64,000 bases of DNA from Rhodobacter sp. (GTDB lineage Bacteria > Pseudomonadota > Alphaproteobacteria > Rhodobacterales > Rhodobacteraceae). Below are positions 27,914-37,911 of the stretch, piece after piece. The notes under the pieces are model-generated. The model ran no database searches, was not told the DNA's origin, and saw only the letters and a list, made by a program, of their open reading frames with translations. The position numbers and the translations under genes are program-made. How positions within the stretch are numbered: position 1 is the first letter of the stretch; the number at the start of each line of letters is the position of its first letter. Location of the stretch: assembly GCA_030065095.1 (NCBI GenBank), contig JASJDP010000005.1, positions 1 through 64,000 on the forward strand. Direction: 5' to 3'.

Positions 27914-28462
27914 ATTCTCTTCGACCCGCACTTTTTTTCGTTATAACCACCACTTACAGGCGGAATTAGGGCAGGGTACCCGTCCTGCCCGGCTCCTTCC
28001 GCGAACACGCTGCGATGGCTGGGGCGACCGCCGTTCCCTGCCGGACCGCGACAAGAACTTGTCGCGGACCCGCTTCCAGCGGCCGATTGTCCGTTGCGCA
28101 TCTGTGGCGCTACGGGATGTCTGGACATGTTCGGGGCAATCGCTCGGCGGCGTTGTCATACGCCGAAAAAACGCCCCAAAGACCGGACCGGGCCCGCGAC
28201 GGGCCACAAGGTCCAAGAGTGATCAAAGCCGGTTCAGGTGTTTTTGGCAGCACCCTCAATACGTTCAGGATCTAGCTACAATCCCGTACGAAGTCCCCGT
28301 TTCGACCGCATGTCCCCCCAGTACGACGTGAATCGCAGCGGCAAGCTAGCAAGGCGTCTGCAAGCCGCGCAACACTCAATGATGCTTGACTCTGCGGTTT
28401 CCGGATCGCGAATCTTGTAAGCCCTTGAAGGCTCCGGATTCAGCGGCTGAAAAAGCACATCG
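27914..28462. promoter_or_regulatory. dnaA upstream/leader region with two inverted repeats
   Basis: A gene-free stretch of about 550 bp between the rpsT terminator and dnaA. It contains a perfect 10-bp inverted repeat, CCGCGACAAG with CTTGTCGCGG around AA (28046-28067). A 7-bp inverted repeat GGGCAGG with CCTGCCC (27969-27990) lies about 56 bp before the dnaA start and could be a leader hairpin. No cluster of TTATCCACA-type DnaA boxes was seen, so there is no support for oriC here. The dnaA promoter must lie in this stretch, but no convincing -35/-10 pair was identified. Confidence 0.5.
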
Positions 28463-28494
28463 AAAAAAAAATGCGCGCCCGGGTGGGCGCGCAT
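28463..28494 (-). terminator. Rho-independent terminator of rpsT
   Basis: On the minus strand, a perfect 10-bp stem (ATGCGCGCCC with GGGCGCGCAT, loop ACCC) is followed by eight Ts. It lies 28 bp after the rpsT stop, and its position and orientation fit rpsT exactly. Confidence 0.93.
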
Positions 28495-28521
28495 GATCGC
28501 GACGAATCCAGGTGAGTCGGT

Positions 28522-28785
28522 TTACCCGATCGCTTTCACCCGGGCATTCAGACGCGAGACTTTCCGCGCAGCCGTGTTCTTGTGCAGGATGCCCTTGGCG
28601 ACGCCGCGCATCAGTTCGGGTTGCGCCTGGCGCAGGGCAGCGGCCGCGACGTCCTTGTTACCTGACGCGATGGCCTCCTCGACTTTCCGCAGATAGGTGC
28701 GGATGCGCGACCGGCGCGCCTTGTTGATGTCATAGCGGCGTTGATTCTGTCGCGCGCGTTTCTTTGCCTGGGGCGAATTCGCCAT
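28522..28785 (-). CDS. rpsT: 30S ribosomal protein S20
   Basis: An 87-residue basic protein beginning [20 protein letters not shown], the standard start of bacterial S20. It binds the 5' and 3' minor domains of 16S rRNA. A strong terminator follows and dnaA lies downstream on the same strand, a gene order common in alphaproteobacteria. Confidence 0.99.
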   Translation of the reverse strand: MANSPQAKKRARQNQRRYDINKARRSRIRTYLRKVEEAIASGNKDVAAAALRQAQPELMRGVAKGILHKNTAARKVSRLNARVKAIG

Positions 28786-28941
28786 TGGTCTGGTCCCTTC
28801 TTCGGGTGCGTTGCAAGTCGACTGCGCACAAGGACCCGACCGGGTTTTGCGAACCGGTTCATCCGGCCAAAGCGGGCCTCACGCGCATGTAACGGCGTCG
28901 CCTATGGCAAGACGCGCCGGAAGGCAAGCGTTTTGCGGGCG

Positions 28942-29718
28942 TCATTTGTCGCGGAACTGCGCCTCGCGCTTTTCCACGAAGGCGGCCATGCCCTCTTTCT
29001 GGTCCTCGGTGGCGAACAGCGAATGAAACAGCCGGCGTTCGAACAACAGGCCCTCCTGCAGGCTGGTTTCGTTGGCGCGGTTCACCGCCTCCTTGACCGC
29101 CAGCACCGACAGGGCGGATTTCTCGGCGATCTTCTGCGCGGCTCCCATGGCCTCTTCCATCAGCTTCTTGGCGGGCACCACGCGGCTGACAAGACCGGAC
29201 CGCTCGGCCTCTTCGGCGTCCATGAAGCGGCCGGTCAGATGCATGTCCATGGATTTCGATTTGCCGATAAAGCGCGTCAGACGCTGTGTGCCGCCCAGGC
29301 CCGCGATCACGCCAAGGTTGATTTCCGGCTGGCCGAACTTGGCCGTGTCGGCGGCAATGATGAAGTCGCACATCATCGCCAGTTCGCAGCCGCCGCCGAG
29401 CGCATAGCCCGCCACCGCCGCGATGATCGGCTTGCGGCAGCGCATGACCGCCTCGGCCTCGGTGGCGAACATATTGCTGGTGTAGACCTCGACGAAGGAT
29501 TTTTCGGACATCTCGACGACATCCGCACCGGCGGCAAACGCCTTGTCGTTGCCGGTCAGGACGATGACCCTGACCTTTTCGTTCTCCTCGGCTTCGCGCA
29601 GGGCGGTGCCGAGTTCGCCGAGCAGTTCCGAGTTCAGCGCGTTCAGCGCGTCCGGCCGGTTGAGTTTGATCAGAGAGACGTGGTCTTCGACTTCGACGAT
29701 AAGCGTCTTGAAGGCCAT
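28942..29718 (-). CDS. enoyl-CoA hydratase
   Basis: 258 residues from ATG 29718; longer in-frame starts run through the mutM intergenic region. A crotonase-fold hydratase adding water to trans-2-enoyl-CoA in beta-oxidation. Oxyanion-hole segments are [15 protein letters not shown] and [16 protein letters not shown]. Both catalytic glutamates are present, one in GGGCELAM and one in [19 protein letters not shown], supporting hydratase activity rather than another crotonase reaction. It lies downstream of mutM on the same strand (64 bp). Confidence 0.93.
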   Translation of the reverse strand: MAFKTLIVEVEDHVSLIKLNRPDALNALNSELLGELGTALREAEENEKVRVIVLTGNDKAFAAGADVVEMSEKSFVEVYTSNMFATEAEAVMRCRKPIIAAVAGYALGGGCELAMMCDFIIAADTAKFGQPEINLGVIAGLGGTQRLTRFIGKSKSMDMHLTGRFMDAEEAERSGLVSRVVPAKKLMEEAMGAAQKIAEKSALSVLAVKEAVNRANETSLQEGLLFERRLFHSLFATEDQKEGMAAFVEKREAQFRDK

Positions 29719-29782
29719 GAAGCTTGCCCTTGGTGGTTCCCCGTCCGACCGAGTCCATACCACCGAACGACAAAGGTTCAAG

Positions 29783-30634
29783 TCATCTTTGACAGCGCGG
29801 GCAGTAGAAGGACGAGCGGCCCGACTGGACGATTCGGGCGATGGTGCCGGTGCAACCGGGGGTTCGGCATGGTTCGCCCTCGCGGTCGTATACATCGAAC
29901 CGGTGCTGAAAATATCCAAGTTCGCCATCGGCTTGCCGGTAGTCGCGCAAACTGGATCCGCCCGCCGCAATGGCGTCCCGCAGAACCTCGCGGATCACGG
30001 GAACCAGACCGCGGATCCGGGCCTTGGAAATTCGGCCCGCTTTGCGCTTTGGCGAAATTTGCGCGCGGAAAAGCGCCTCGCAGACATAGATATTGCCAAG
30101 CCCGGAAACGACTCGCTGATCAAGAAGCGCTGCCTTGACCGGCGTGTTCCGCCCCGCGAGTCGCGTCAGAAGATACTCTTCGTCAAAGGCGTTACCCAAC
30201 GGCTCGGGGCCCAGGTTTCGGATCAGCCAATGGTCCTCGACCGCCTCAGTCGGCGTCAGGTCCATCGCGCCGAACCGGCGTGCGTCGTTGAACGTGATTC
30301 GCGCACCGTGTTCCATGTGCAAAACCACGTGGTCGTGCCTTTCCGTCGCCGGATGATCACGGTGAAACCGGCCCGGCGCCTCGCCGGAGATCAGCATGCG
30401 CCCGGACATGCCGAGATGGATGATCAGCGTCTCGCCGGAGTCCAATTCGGCCAGGATATATTTCGACCGCCGGCCAAGCCGTAGCACGCGACGCCCGGTC
30501 AGCCGGTCAGCCATGCGGTCGGGAAACGGCCAGCGCAGGTCCGGCCGCCGTACCTCGGCCTGCGCGATCACCTGTCCTTCCATCACCGGTATCAGCCCGC
30601 GGCGAACGGTCTCGACCTCTGGCAATTCAGGCAC
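29783..30634 (-). CDS. mutM: formamidopyrimidine-DNA glycosylase
   Basis: A bifunctional base-excision enzyme removing oxidised purines such as 8-oxoguanine. The start is GTG 30634 with AAGGAGGG 5-6 bases upstream. It places the catalytic Pro at position 2 followed by [12 protein letters not shown], as the mechanism requires; an upstream start would bury it. Other family features are [23 protein letters not shown], the [12 protein letters not shown] segment and a C-terminal zinc finger with Cys in [11 protein letters not shown] and FYCPRCQR. 283 residues, normal length. It is divergent from ubiE by 88 bp. Confidence 0.98.
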   Translation of the reverse strand: MPELPEVETVRRGLIPVMEGQVIAQAEVRRPDLRWPFPDRMADRLTGRRVLRLGRRSKYILAELDSGETLIIHLGMSGRMLISGEAPGRFHRDHPATERHDHVVLHMEHGARITFNDARRFGAMDLTPTEAVEDHWLIRNLGPEPLGNAFDEEYLLTRLAGRNTPVKAALLDQRVVSGLGNIYVCEALFRAQISPKRKAGRISKARIRGLVPVIREVLRDAIAAGGSSLRDYRQADGELGYFQHRFDVYDREGEPCRTPGCTGTIARIVQSGRSSFYCPRCQR

Positions 30635-30722
30635 TTGGCCCTCCTTCATGACGGCGGGGCGGATTGTAACGCCCCCCAAGCGCCCTATAAGGAGGGTCAG
30701 TTTGCATAGGTGGCAAGGGCCG

Positions 30723-31475
30723 ATGACCGACAGCGACCGGAAAACCGCGCAATTCGGGAACGAGACCGTTCCCGAGGAGGAAAAGGCGGGCCGCGTGCAT
30801 GGCGTCTTTACCAGCGTGGCGTCGCGCTACGACCTGATGAACGATCTGATGTCGGGGGGCGTTCACCGGCTTTGGAAGGATGCGATGATGGATTGGCTGG
30901 CGCCGCGCAGCGATCAGCGGCTGCTGGACGTGGCGGGCGGCACCGGGGATATCGCGTTCCGGTTCCTCAAGCGCGCGCCCGGCGCCCGCGCCACAATTTG
31001 CGACATGACCGAGTCCATGCTTTTCGAGGGCCGCAAGCGCGCCGAGGCCGAGAAGCTGGCCGATCAGCTTGACTGGGTGGTGGGCGATGCGATGGCCTTG
31101 CCCTTCGACGATGCGTCGTTCGATGTCTACACGATCAGCTTTGGCATACGGAACGTCACCCGACCCGCCGACGCTTTGGCCGAGGCGTTTCGGGTGCTGC
31201 GGTCCGGCGGGCGGCTGATGGTGCTGGAGTTTTCCCAACTGCCCAATCCCGGCATGCAGTGGCTTTACGACCGGTATTCCTACAACGTGATCCCGGCGAT
31301 GGGGCAGATCTTTGCAAGCGACCGCGACAGCTATCAGTACCTTGTGGAATCGATCCGGCAGTTTCCCGATCAGGAAACCTTCGCCGGTATGATCCGGGAA
31401 GCGGGATTCGATCAGGTCAAATACCGCAACTTGACGATGGGCGTGGCGGCGCTGCATTCCGGTTGGAAGCTTTAG
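30723..31475 (+). CDS. ubiE: ubiquinone biosynthesis C-methyltransferase UbiE
   Basis: A SAM-dependent methyltransferase acting on the ubiquinone ring (and on demethylmenaquinone where present). 250 residues from ATG 30723. SAM-binding motif I is [15 protein letters not shown], and the family signatures [18 protein letters not shown] and [21 protein letters not shown] are clear. It is followed directly by ubiB, whose GTG start touches the ubiE stop. Confidence 0.97.
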   Translation: MTDSDRKTAQFGNETVPEEEKAGRVHGVFTSVASRYDLMNDLMSGGVHRLWKDAMMDWLAPRSDQRLLDVAGGTGDIAFRFLKRAPGARATICDMTESMLFEGRKRAEAEKLADQLDWVVGDAMALPFDDASFDVYTISFGIRNVTRPADALAEAFRVLRSGGRLMVLEFSQLPNPGMQWLYDRYSYNVIPAMGQIFASDRDSYQYLVESIRQFPDQETFAGMIREAGFDQVKYRNLTMGVAALHSGWKL

Positions 31476-33005
31476 GTGCGCGGACCGCACAATATCTGGC
31501 GGCTGGTCCGGACCGGAGCGACGCTGGAACGGACCGGTGCGATGCGTGTCGTGTTGGACGCGTTCCATGCTCCGCCGACGATTCGGATCATCGCGCGAAG
31601 CCTCGCCTGGCCGTTTCAATGGCTGGGGCTCAGGGGCGATCCAAGCCTGCCGCCGGCAACCCGGGCACTGACCGCATTGGGCCCGGCCTATATCAAGTTC
31701 GGCCAGATTATGTCGACCCGGCCCGACGTGGTCGGCGACGAACTGGCGATGCAGTTGCGTGTGCTGCAGGACAAGCTGCCGCCGTTCTCGGCGGAAGAGG
31801 CCAAAAAGACCGTCGAGACCGAGTTGGAGCGGCCGGTCGAAGAACTGTTCAGCCATTTCTCGGACGCCGTCGCGGCGGCCTCGATCGCCCAGGTGCATCG
31901 GGCCCGGCTGGCCGAGGACGGCCGGGACGTGGCGGTCAAGGTTCTGCGGCCCAGGATCGAAAAGGCGTTCAAGAAGGACGTGGATGCCTTCTACTTCGCC
32001 GCCGATGCCATCGAACTTCTGTCCCCGGCCTCGCGGCGGCTGCGCCCGCACGATGTGATCGAGCATTTCGAGGGGGTCGTGGCCGGCGAGCTTGACCTGC
32101 GGATGGAGACCGCTGCAGCGGCAGAGTTCGCGGCGAACACCGAAACGGACCCGGGCTTTCAGGTGCCCAAGGTCGAATGGGCCCTGTCCGGCCGCCGCGC
32201 CATGGCGCTGGACTGGGCCGAGGGCATTCCGGCGCATGAGCTTGCGGCCATCGACGCGGCGGGACATGACAGGCGGCTGCTTGGCGAACGGGTTCTGCAG
32301 CTGTTTCTCAGCCACGCGTTGCGCGACGGCTATTTCCACGCCGACATGCATCAGGGCAACCTGAAGGTCGCGGCGAACGGGGATATCATCGCGCTCGACT
32401 TCGGCATCATGGGGCGGATCGACGAATACACCCGCCGGGTCTATGCCGAGATTCTGTTCGGGTTCATCCGCAAGGATTACCGCCGCGTGGCCGAGGTGCA
32501 TTTCGAGGCGGGTTATGTCCCCGCCGACCGCGATATCGATGAGTTCGCGCGCGCCTTGCGGTCGGTCGGCGAGCCGATCTTCGGCCTCAACGCAAGCCAG
32601 GTGTCGATGGGGCGGTTACTGAGTTATCTCTTCGAGGTGACCGAGAGGTTCGGGATGGAGACCCGCACCGAGCTGATCTTGCTGCAGCGCACCATGGTGG
32701 TTGTCGAGGGCGTCGCCCGCTCGCTCAACCCGCAGATCAACATCTGGCAGGTCGCCCGGCCGATCGTCGAGCAGTACATCAAGGAAAACATCGGACCGCG
32801 CGCCCTGCTCGGCGATCTGGCAAAGACGGCGCGGGTCGTTGCCCGCTTCGGTCCGAAACTTCCGCAGCTTGCCGAAGCCGCCCTGATCCGGCAATCCGAA
32901 GACCCGCCCAAGCCCCGGCCCGCCGGTGTACTGCGTCCGGTTCTCTGGATGTGCGCCGGGGCGTCGTTGACCGTCGCAGCGGGCTGGATGGCCGGACTAT
33001 TCTAG
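31476..33005 (+). CDS. ubiB: ubiquinone biosynthesis protein kinase-like UbiB
   Basis: A 509-residue member of the UbiB/ADCK atypical kinase family, needed for ubiquinone biosynthesis. The KxGQ motif is in AYIKFGQIMSTRPDVV (about residues 70-85). A nucleotide-binding region with VAVKVLRP follows, then DLRMETAAAAEFAANTE and the catalytic HADMHQGNLKV and ALDFGIMGRID segments. A hydrophobic C-terminal anchor ends the protein. The start is GTG immediately after the ubiE TAG, so the pair is an operon. It converges on the following phosphotransferase gene with 13 bp between. Confidence 0.96.
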   Translation: MRGPHNIWRLVRTGATLERTGAMRVVLDAFHAPPTIRIIARSLAWPFQWLGLRGDPSLPPATRALTALGPAYIKFGQIMSTRPDVVGDELAMQLRVLQDKLPPFSAEEAKKTVETELERPVEELFSHFSDAVAAASIAQVHRARLAEDGRDVAVKVLRPRIEKAFKKDVDAFYFAADAIELLSPASRRLRPHDVIEHFEGVVAGELDLRMETAAAAEFAANTETDPGFQVPKVEWALSGRRAMALDWAEGIPAHELAAIDAAGHDRRLLGERVLQLFLSHALRDGYFHADMHQGNLKVAANGDIIALDFGIMGRIDEYTRRVYAEILFGFIRKDYRRVAEVHFEAGYVPADRDIDEFARALRSVGEPIFGLNASQVSMGRLLSYLFEVTERFGMETRTELILLQRTMVVVEGVARSLNPQINIWQVARPIVEQYIKENIGPRALLGDLAKTARVVARFGPKLPQLAEAALIRQSEDPPKPRPAGVLRPVLWMCAGASLTVAAGWMAGLF

Positions 33006-33018
33006 AGTGCAAGGCTTT

Positions 33019-33894
33019 TCAGCGGGACTGGATCTGTTCCAGGCGCGCCATTTCCAACTCGGCCGCCTTTGCGTACTCGCAATGACCGCGCGCCGCTTTC
33101 CAGAGGCAGTAGACCGCCATCCGCCAATGAAACGCAGGCGACAGGGCAAGGTAGCGCGCCGCCCGGGCCGGATGACCATAGGCGTCGAGAAACCGCCGCT
33201 CGCACCCCGCCGACAGCGGCCGTCCGCCATAGAGCGATTGCATCGCGGGCGACAGGTAGATGGCCAGATCCTCTGCCGGGTCGCCCAGCGCCGGGCACTG
33301 CCAGTCGATCAGGCGCAGCCCCGCATCGGTGGCGATGATATTCGCCGGAACCGGGTCGCCGTGCAGAAGCCGGGGGCGCGCGCGCAGCCGGCAGGTCATC
33401 ACCGGCCGCAACGCGTCGAGGCGGTGGCGAACAGCTTCCGGCAATGCCCGCAGCATTTGCGCGCTCTGTTGCAGGATCGCCTGCGCGCCGCCCGGGCGGG
33501 TGCCTAAACGGTTTGGAGGCGGATGTGCATGCAGGCGCGCAAGCAGGCGTGCGGTATCGACAAGGGTTCCGCCGCCCGCCGTTCCGTCGAGATGTCTGTA
33601 GACCAGAAAACGGCCCTGTGCCGTGCTGTCCGCCGCGATCAGTTCCGGCGCCAGCCCGCTGCCGGACAGTGCTGACAGGACCGTTGCCTCGGCGGTTGCG
33701 TCATTGGCAAATAGCGGATTGTCGCCATCCGGAACATACAGCTTGCAGACAAATGCCTGTGTTGCGTTCCGGAATTTCCAGAGCTTGTTTGTGCGCCCGC
33801 CCGCAAGCGGATGCCAAACGGCATCGCGCGCCGCCAAACCGGCGGTGTGAAGACGATCGGCCAGCCAGCCCGGCGGCGCGGCCGCCTGTCGCAA
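33019..33894 (-). CDS. choline/aminoglycoside kinase-like phosphotransferase
   Basis: An APH-fold kinase with KLWKFRNATQAFVCKLYVPDGD in the N-lobe. The catalytic HGDPVPANI and metal-binding LIDWQCPALGDPAEDLAIYL follow, most like the choline/ethanolamine kinase group. The reading frame stays open upstream into flgD, but that part is flgD out of frame. No ATG or GTG starts near the flgD stop; TTG 33894 is the best candidate, so the start is uncertain by several tens of residues. It lies 79 bp downstream of flgD on the same strand. Substrate unknown; flagellar linkage is only positional. Confidence 0.75.
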   Translation of the reverse strand: MRQAAAPPGWLADRLHTAGLAARDAVWHPLAGGRTNKLWKFRNATQAFVCKLYVPDGDNPLFANDATAEATVLSALSGSGLAPELIAADSTAQGRFLVYRHLDGTAGGGTLVDTARLLARLHAHPPPNRLGTRPGGAQAILQQSAQMLRALPEAVRHRLDALRPVMTCRLRARPRLLHGDPVPANIIATDAGLRLIDWQCPALGDPAEDLAIYLSPAMQSLYGGRPLSAGCERRFLDAYGHPARAARYLALSPAFHWRMAVYCLWKAARGHCEYAKAAELEMARLEQIQSR

Positions 33895-33973
33895 ATGTTC
33901 CCCGGTCAGATCTGCCGCCTTTCCTCGTCCCGCCCGTGCAACGCTATGTGCAGCGGACCGGCGCGGCAAGCGA

Positions 33974-34645
33974 TCAACTGCCCGGATCGGGGTCGCGCAG
34001 ACCGGTGACCTGCGAGGGCGCGACCTCGATCCCCCCCTGCAGGACCAGCACCGTTTCGCCATCCACGACGCGCGCCTCGGCAACGCGTGTATAGACCTCG
34101 ACGGGATCTTTCGCGGCGAGCGCGCCGTTGCTGTAGCTTTCCACTTCGAACGAATAGGCGCCCGGCGGGAACGGATTGCCCTGCGGGTCGGCGCCGGACC
34201 AGTCGATCGGATCGCCGGAGACGGCGATCTGCGTCCTCTGCACCACGGCACCGGTGGCGTCCTTAACGACCAGCATGGCCTTGTCCGCGGTCGCCTGCGG
34301 ACTTGGAACCAGCGAAAGCGGCGTGCCGTCGAAATGCGCTGCGGTGGGCGCGCGCGCCTCCATCCCAACCCAGCCGGCCACCTGGGCCATGCCGCCCAGA
34401 TCCATCTGGCTGCCCAATCCTTCCAGCAGGTCATTTGTGCGAACCTGCTGTTCGACACCCGAGAACGTTGCCAGTTGCACGGCGAAATCCTCTGATTTGA
34501 CCGGGTTCAGCGGATCCTGGTTCTGCATCTGAACGGTCAGCATGTGCAGAAAGGTCTCGAAATCCGAACTGATCGTGCCGTTGCTGTCGTCCGTCCCGGA
34601 TTGCGCCGCAGGCAGCGGCCCGGTCAGGGTAGGAGAGATTTCCAT
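33974..34645 (-). CDS. flgD: flagellar hook assembly protein FlgD
   Basis: The hook-capping scaffold that lets FlgE polymerise on the rod. The 223-residue product has the conserved N-terminal FETFLHMLTVQMQNQDPLNPVKSEDFAVQLATFSGVEQQ (residues about 29-68). The FlgD tudor/FnIII-like second half contains PPGAYSFEVESYSNGA. It is preceded by fliK (15 bp) on the same strand. Confidence 0.96.
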   Translation of the reverse strand: MEISPTLTGPLPAAQSGTDDSNGTISSDFETFLHMLTVQMQNQDPLNPVKSEDFAVQLATFSGVEQQVRTNDLLEGLGSQMDLGGMAQVAGWVGMEARAPTAAHFDGTPLSLVPSPQATADKAMLVVKDATGAVVQRTQIAVSGDPIDWSGADPQGNPFPPGAYSFEVESYSNGALAAKDPVEVYTRVAEARVVDGETVLVLQGGIEVAPSQVTGLRDPDPGS

Positions 34646-34660
34646 ACCGATATCCTTTCG

Positions 34661-36976
34661 TCACAGCCGTATGTCGACCCGGCCCGAAACATCGATCCGC
34701 AGCGGTGCGGGCGTGTCTTCGTCGGGCAGCTTCGCGGGATCCGGCGTGTGCGGCACCGGATTGTCGGTCTGCGCGCCGGCCTGCCCATCCGATCCGCGGC
34801 CTTCGCCGCTGAATTCGAATGCCACGTCGCGATATCCCAAGGCCCGGAACTCCTGCGCAAGACCTTCGATGTTTCGCCGTAAAAGTTCGGCGGTCTCGCC
34901 ACGCTCGACCAATAGGCTGACCGTCATGGCGGTGTCGGACAGGGTCAGGGTCATCCTGACCCGCCCGAGTTCTTCCGGGTTGAGTGTAATTTCCACCGGC
35001 CTGTCGGGCAGATGCCGGGCCGCCTCCGCCAGTTGAAACGCCACGTGCCGTGAGATCGGCGCTTCGGGTGCCGGCCGAACCGTGCCGGGCTGAGCCTCTT
35101 CGGTGACGGCGCCTGCGGTCAGACCGACCAGAGGATCGACAGTGGCGGTCTCGGGTATGGAATGTGTGCGCAGGGCCGTATCGCGCGGCAACGGGAAAAG
35201 ACGCGTGACACTCTGCGCAGGCAATTCGACCGCAAGCGATCCTGTTCTTGCGGCGTCCGAACGTGGCTGGAATCGCGGCGGCTGCACATCCGGCAACCGC
35301 GCGCCCGGAGTGTCCGGCAAGCGGGCCGTGATGTTGCCGGTGTGCCCGCGGGCCGCGGTCCCGCCGCCGGCGGCCGATGCCCATGTGACGGTTCGTGCCG
35401 GCTGTACCGCGGTTGCATGCCCCGGAACTGTCGGTGCGATGGTGCCGCCTTCCGATTTGAGACCGACTGTTTGCCCAACCGCGTCACGGGCGCCTCTGCT
35501 CGATTGTTCTGTGGTTTGGGGGGCGACCGTCGGGGTCACACCGCCTTCGCGACCGCCCGGCATCTGGTGATTGATGGCCAGAGCTGGCGATGCGTCCCGC
35601 ATGGCTGGCGCGGTTTCGCTCTTGCTGGGACGATCGGGCGCAAGGACGGATTCAACAGGTTCCGGGATCGCGGCGTTAGACACCGGGAGAGCCGCAACCG
35701 GCGCCGATGGCAGGTTTGCTGTGGGGTCGGGCACGGCACGAACCGCGTGATTGGCCGATGCCGCACCAGGGTCGGGTCGGGCCGTGCGCGCGATCTTTCC
35801 AACGGGGATGCCAAGGTCAACGACTGCAGGCATTTGTGCGACGCCGGGCTCCGTACCTTGTGACGTGCCCGGCGCCAGTGGGGTCACCACGGCCCCTGGA
35901 GCCTGCCGTGTCGCATCGGGATACGTTGACGTGCTCGCCCCCTTCCGGACGCCGGACAATTCCTGCGGCGTGCTGTGTGGACCAAGAGCCGCCCTAGCGT
36001 CCCTTTCGGCAGGCAGAGGTCCGAGAGAGTCGCGAACTTGCGCATCCGTGTGGCTGTCGGCCGGGGTATTGGTCTGTACAGCTGCATCTGCCGCCGCCGG
36101 GGCGACGCCCGGGGCCGGTATCTGCCGGGCAATGGCCGCCGGAACCGGCACTTCGCGTGTCTGTGCTGACAGCTGCATCGCGTTTGGTGCACCGGCGGCA
36201 TCGCTCTTGGCCAATTCGGAGCGTTCGAGGCCCTCGCCGGGTTCCGCCGGATCCGGCCCGAAAGCGTCGCTTGCAGATGCCTGGGTATCTCCTACGACCT
36301 TCCCCACTATGCGGTTCCGGGATATATCCAAGGCCGGCATCGGCACAGTCCTGGGTTCGGGAACCTCAATGGTCGACGACGTGGATTCGGCCGGGATATC
36401 CGTATCGTCAGGGTGGTTGTGCGCCTGCGGGGTGACACTCGGGTCGTGGACCGCCGGCGGTTTCGACTTTTGGAATATCTGCTGGGCTTCGGGCGGGGCT
36501 GCGTCGTCAGCAGAATGGTCGGATTTCGGCACCAGGTGCGTCGCAACGAAAAGGTCGTCCTCGGATGTCCGGCCGATGGACGGTGTCCGGACGCCTGCCG
36601 TTCCCTGTTCCTGAAAAACCGGAGCGACGCCTTTTTCTTGCGTATCCCTGTGGTCCGACGTCTGAAGGGCATGAATTTCTGGATCTCGAACAGCCGGGGC
36701 CATGCCTGGCGCCCAGCCCAGGATCGCCGAAGTCGAAGAGCCGGTGGAGGCGGCCTCGCCGGGATCGGGAGTTTGGCCGGTGGAAACCGTTTCCGGTGCG
36801 GCGGATTTCAGGGACGCGGCGTTCGATTGATCCACCGCGCCGGGGGAAGCGACATCCAAACGACTGACGGCCGCCTGGAAATCATCCTCTCCGGCAAGCT
36901 CGGCCAACGCCCCGGACGGCCTGGTTGCGGCCTGGAACAAACCCGCAAGGAAATCGGTGGAAAGCGGCGCCTGCAT
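34661..36976 (-). CDS. fliK: flagellar hook-length control protein FliK
   Basis: 771 residues from ATG 36976 (ribosome-binding site GGGAGTAAC). The first 600 residues are low-complexity, rich in Pro, Ala, Ser and Thr, as expected for the ruler region. The C-terminal 100 or so residues hold the FliK/Flg_hook domain with VEITLNPEELGRVRMTLTLS and VERGETAELLRRNIEGL. FliK is exported, measures hook length and switches FlhB specificity. It is larger than the 405-residue Salmonella protein. It is upstream of flgD in the same operon and divergent from flgJ. Confidence 0.92.
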   Translation of the reverse strand: MQAPLSTDFLAGLFQAATRPSGALAELAGEDDFQAAVSRLDVASPGAVDQSNAASLKSAAPETVSTGQTPDPGEAASTGSSTSAILGWAPGMAPAVRDPEIHALQTSDHRDTQEKGVAPVFQEQGTAGVRTPSIGRTSEDDLFVATHLVPKSDHSADDAAPPEAQQIFQKSKPPAVHDPSVTPQAHNHPDDTDIPAESTSSTIEVPEPRTVPMPALDISRNRIVGKVVGDTQASASDAFGPDPAEPGEGLERSELAKSDAAGAPNAMQLSAQTREVPVPAAIARQIPAPGVAPAAADAAVQTNTPADSHTDAQVRDSLGPLPAERDARAALGPHSTPQELSGVRKGASTSTYPDATRQAPGAVVTPLAPGTSQGTEPGVAQMPAVVDLGIPVGKIARTARPDPGAASANHAVRAVPDPTANLPSAPVAALPVSNAAIPEPVESVLAPDRPSKSETAPAMRDASPALAINHQMPGGREGGVTPTVAPQTTEQSSRGARDAVGQTVGLKSEGGTIAPTVPGHATAVQPARTVTWASAAGGGTAARGHTGNITARLPDTPGARLPDVQPPRFQPRSDAARTGSLAVELPAQSVTRLFPLPRDTALRTHSIPETATVDPLVGLTAGAVTEEAQPGTVRPAPEAPISRHVAFQLAEAARHLPDRPVEITLNPEELGRVRMTLTLSDTAMTVSLLVERGETAELLRRNIEGLAQEFRALGYRDVAFEFSGEGRGSDGQAGAQTDNPVPHTPDPAKLPDEDTPAPLRIDVSGRVDIRL

Positions 36977-37092
36977 GTTACTCCCTGGCGTTCTGCCGTC
37001 GTCGCGACGCACTTTGCAGGACAGGAGTTACCGCATCTTTACCTCTTGCGGCGCATAACGCGGAAACTGCATCGAATTGAAGGGAATCCGCG

Positions 37093-37383
37093 ATGCTTCC
37101 GATCAATCTGCCCGGCGGCCAGATAAACCCGGCCGCGGCGCCGGACCGTGAGGTTCAATTGCGCGAGGCCGCGCAGGCTCTTGAGGCGACGTTCCTGGCC
37201 GAGATGTTGAAATCGGCCGGGCTGGGTGAAACCCGCGGCGGCTTTGGCGGCGGTCCGGGTGAGGATCAATTCGCGTCGTTCCTGCGGCAGGCGCAGGCCG
37301 AAGAGATGGTGAAAGCCGGCGGGATCGGGTTGGCAGAGCGGCTCTTCGAGGCCCTGAAGGAACGTGGCGATGGGGTTGTTTGA
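37093..37383 (+). CDS. flgJ: rod-binding protein FlgJ (N-terminal type, no muramidase)
   Basis: 96 residues matching only the rod-binding half of FlgJ. LREAAQALEATFLAEMLKSAGLGE and DQFASFLRQAQAEEMVKAGGIGLAERLFEAL are the typical segments. The C-terminal peptidoglycan hydrolase domain of gammaproteobacterial FlgJ is absent, as usual in alphaproteobacteria. It overlaps the next gene by 14 bp. Confidence 0.88.
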   Translation: MLPINLPGGQINPAAAPDREVQLREAAQALEATFLAEMLKSAGLGETRGGFGGGPGEDQFASFLRQAQAEEMVKAGGIGLAERLFEALKERGDGVV

Positions 37384-37723
37384 CCGGGCAGCGGCGCCTG
37401 AGGCGCTGATCGAACTGTTCGACCGCGAACGGACGGCGATCCTTCAGGGGCGGTTCGATGTGCTGGAGCGGCTGTCGGTCGCAAAGGACCGGCTGCAGCA
37501 ATCGGTTGCGGCGGAGGGCGCCGATCCCGCCAGCCTTTTGCGGCTGAAGCAGCTCGGCGAGAGGAACGCAGGCCTGCTTTCGGCCATGCAATGCGGTGTA
37601 AAGGCGGCAAAAGAGCGGATCGAGGTCCTGGGGAAGGGTCCAGCGACGCTGCAAACCTACGGTGCCACGGGACAGCGGCAGAATATGGGCGCCGCCCGCC
37701 CCAAGATGGAACATCGTGCTTAA
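37370..37723 (+). CDS. FlgN-like flagellar chaperone candidate
   Basis: 117 residues from ATG 37370 (AAGGA 9 bases upstream; a GTG 6 bp earlier is too close to it). Mostly helical, with ALIELFDRERTAILQGRFDVLERLSVAKDRL followed by a second helix. This pattern is typical of FlgN-type export chaperones for the hook-filament junction proteins FlgK and FlgL, both encoded further right in the window. It overlaps flgJ by 14 bp. Assignment rests on position, size and helical pattern. Confidence 0.55.
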   Translation: MGLFDRAAAPEALIELFDRERTAILQGRFDVLERLSVAKDRLQQSVAAEGADPASLLRLKQLGERNAGLLSAMQCGVKAAKERIEVLGKGPATLQTYGATGQRQNMGAARPKMEHRA

Positions 37724-37911
37724 CGATCTGAATTTACCAAAAATTCTTTGCAATTCGCCATATTCATGGCGCAGTACTTTCACCTTCTCTTACGAATTTC
37801 CGCAGATGGTCGCCCTTGCACCCAACCGGGTGGCGCGCCTTGGGCAATCCCGGGTCCGCAGCTGTCAGAACGGCATTCATCTCCGCCACAGGCGGGACGC
37901 AACCTGAACCC

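Noticed and set aside
28046-28067. The dnaA-upstream palindrome as a LexA box
   Set aside because: The alphaproteobacterial LexA pattern GTTCN7GTTC is not met; only a partial GAAC occurs.
27914-28462. oriC in the dnaA upstream region
   Set aside because: No cluster of DnaA boxes and no AT-rich unwinding element was seen.
28859-29773. Long frame overlapping the enoyl-CoA hydratase on the same strand
   Set aside because: A frame-shifted reading of the hydratase, rich in Arg and Gly, with no domain.
33895-34458. N-terminal extension of the phosphotransferase into flgD
   Set aside because: This part is flgD read in another frame; flgD is clearly coding there.
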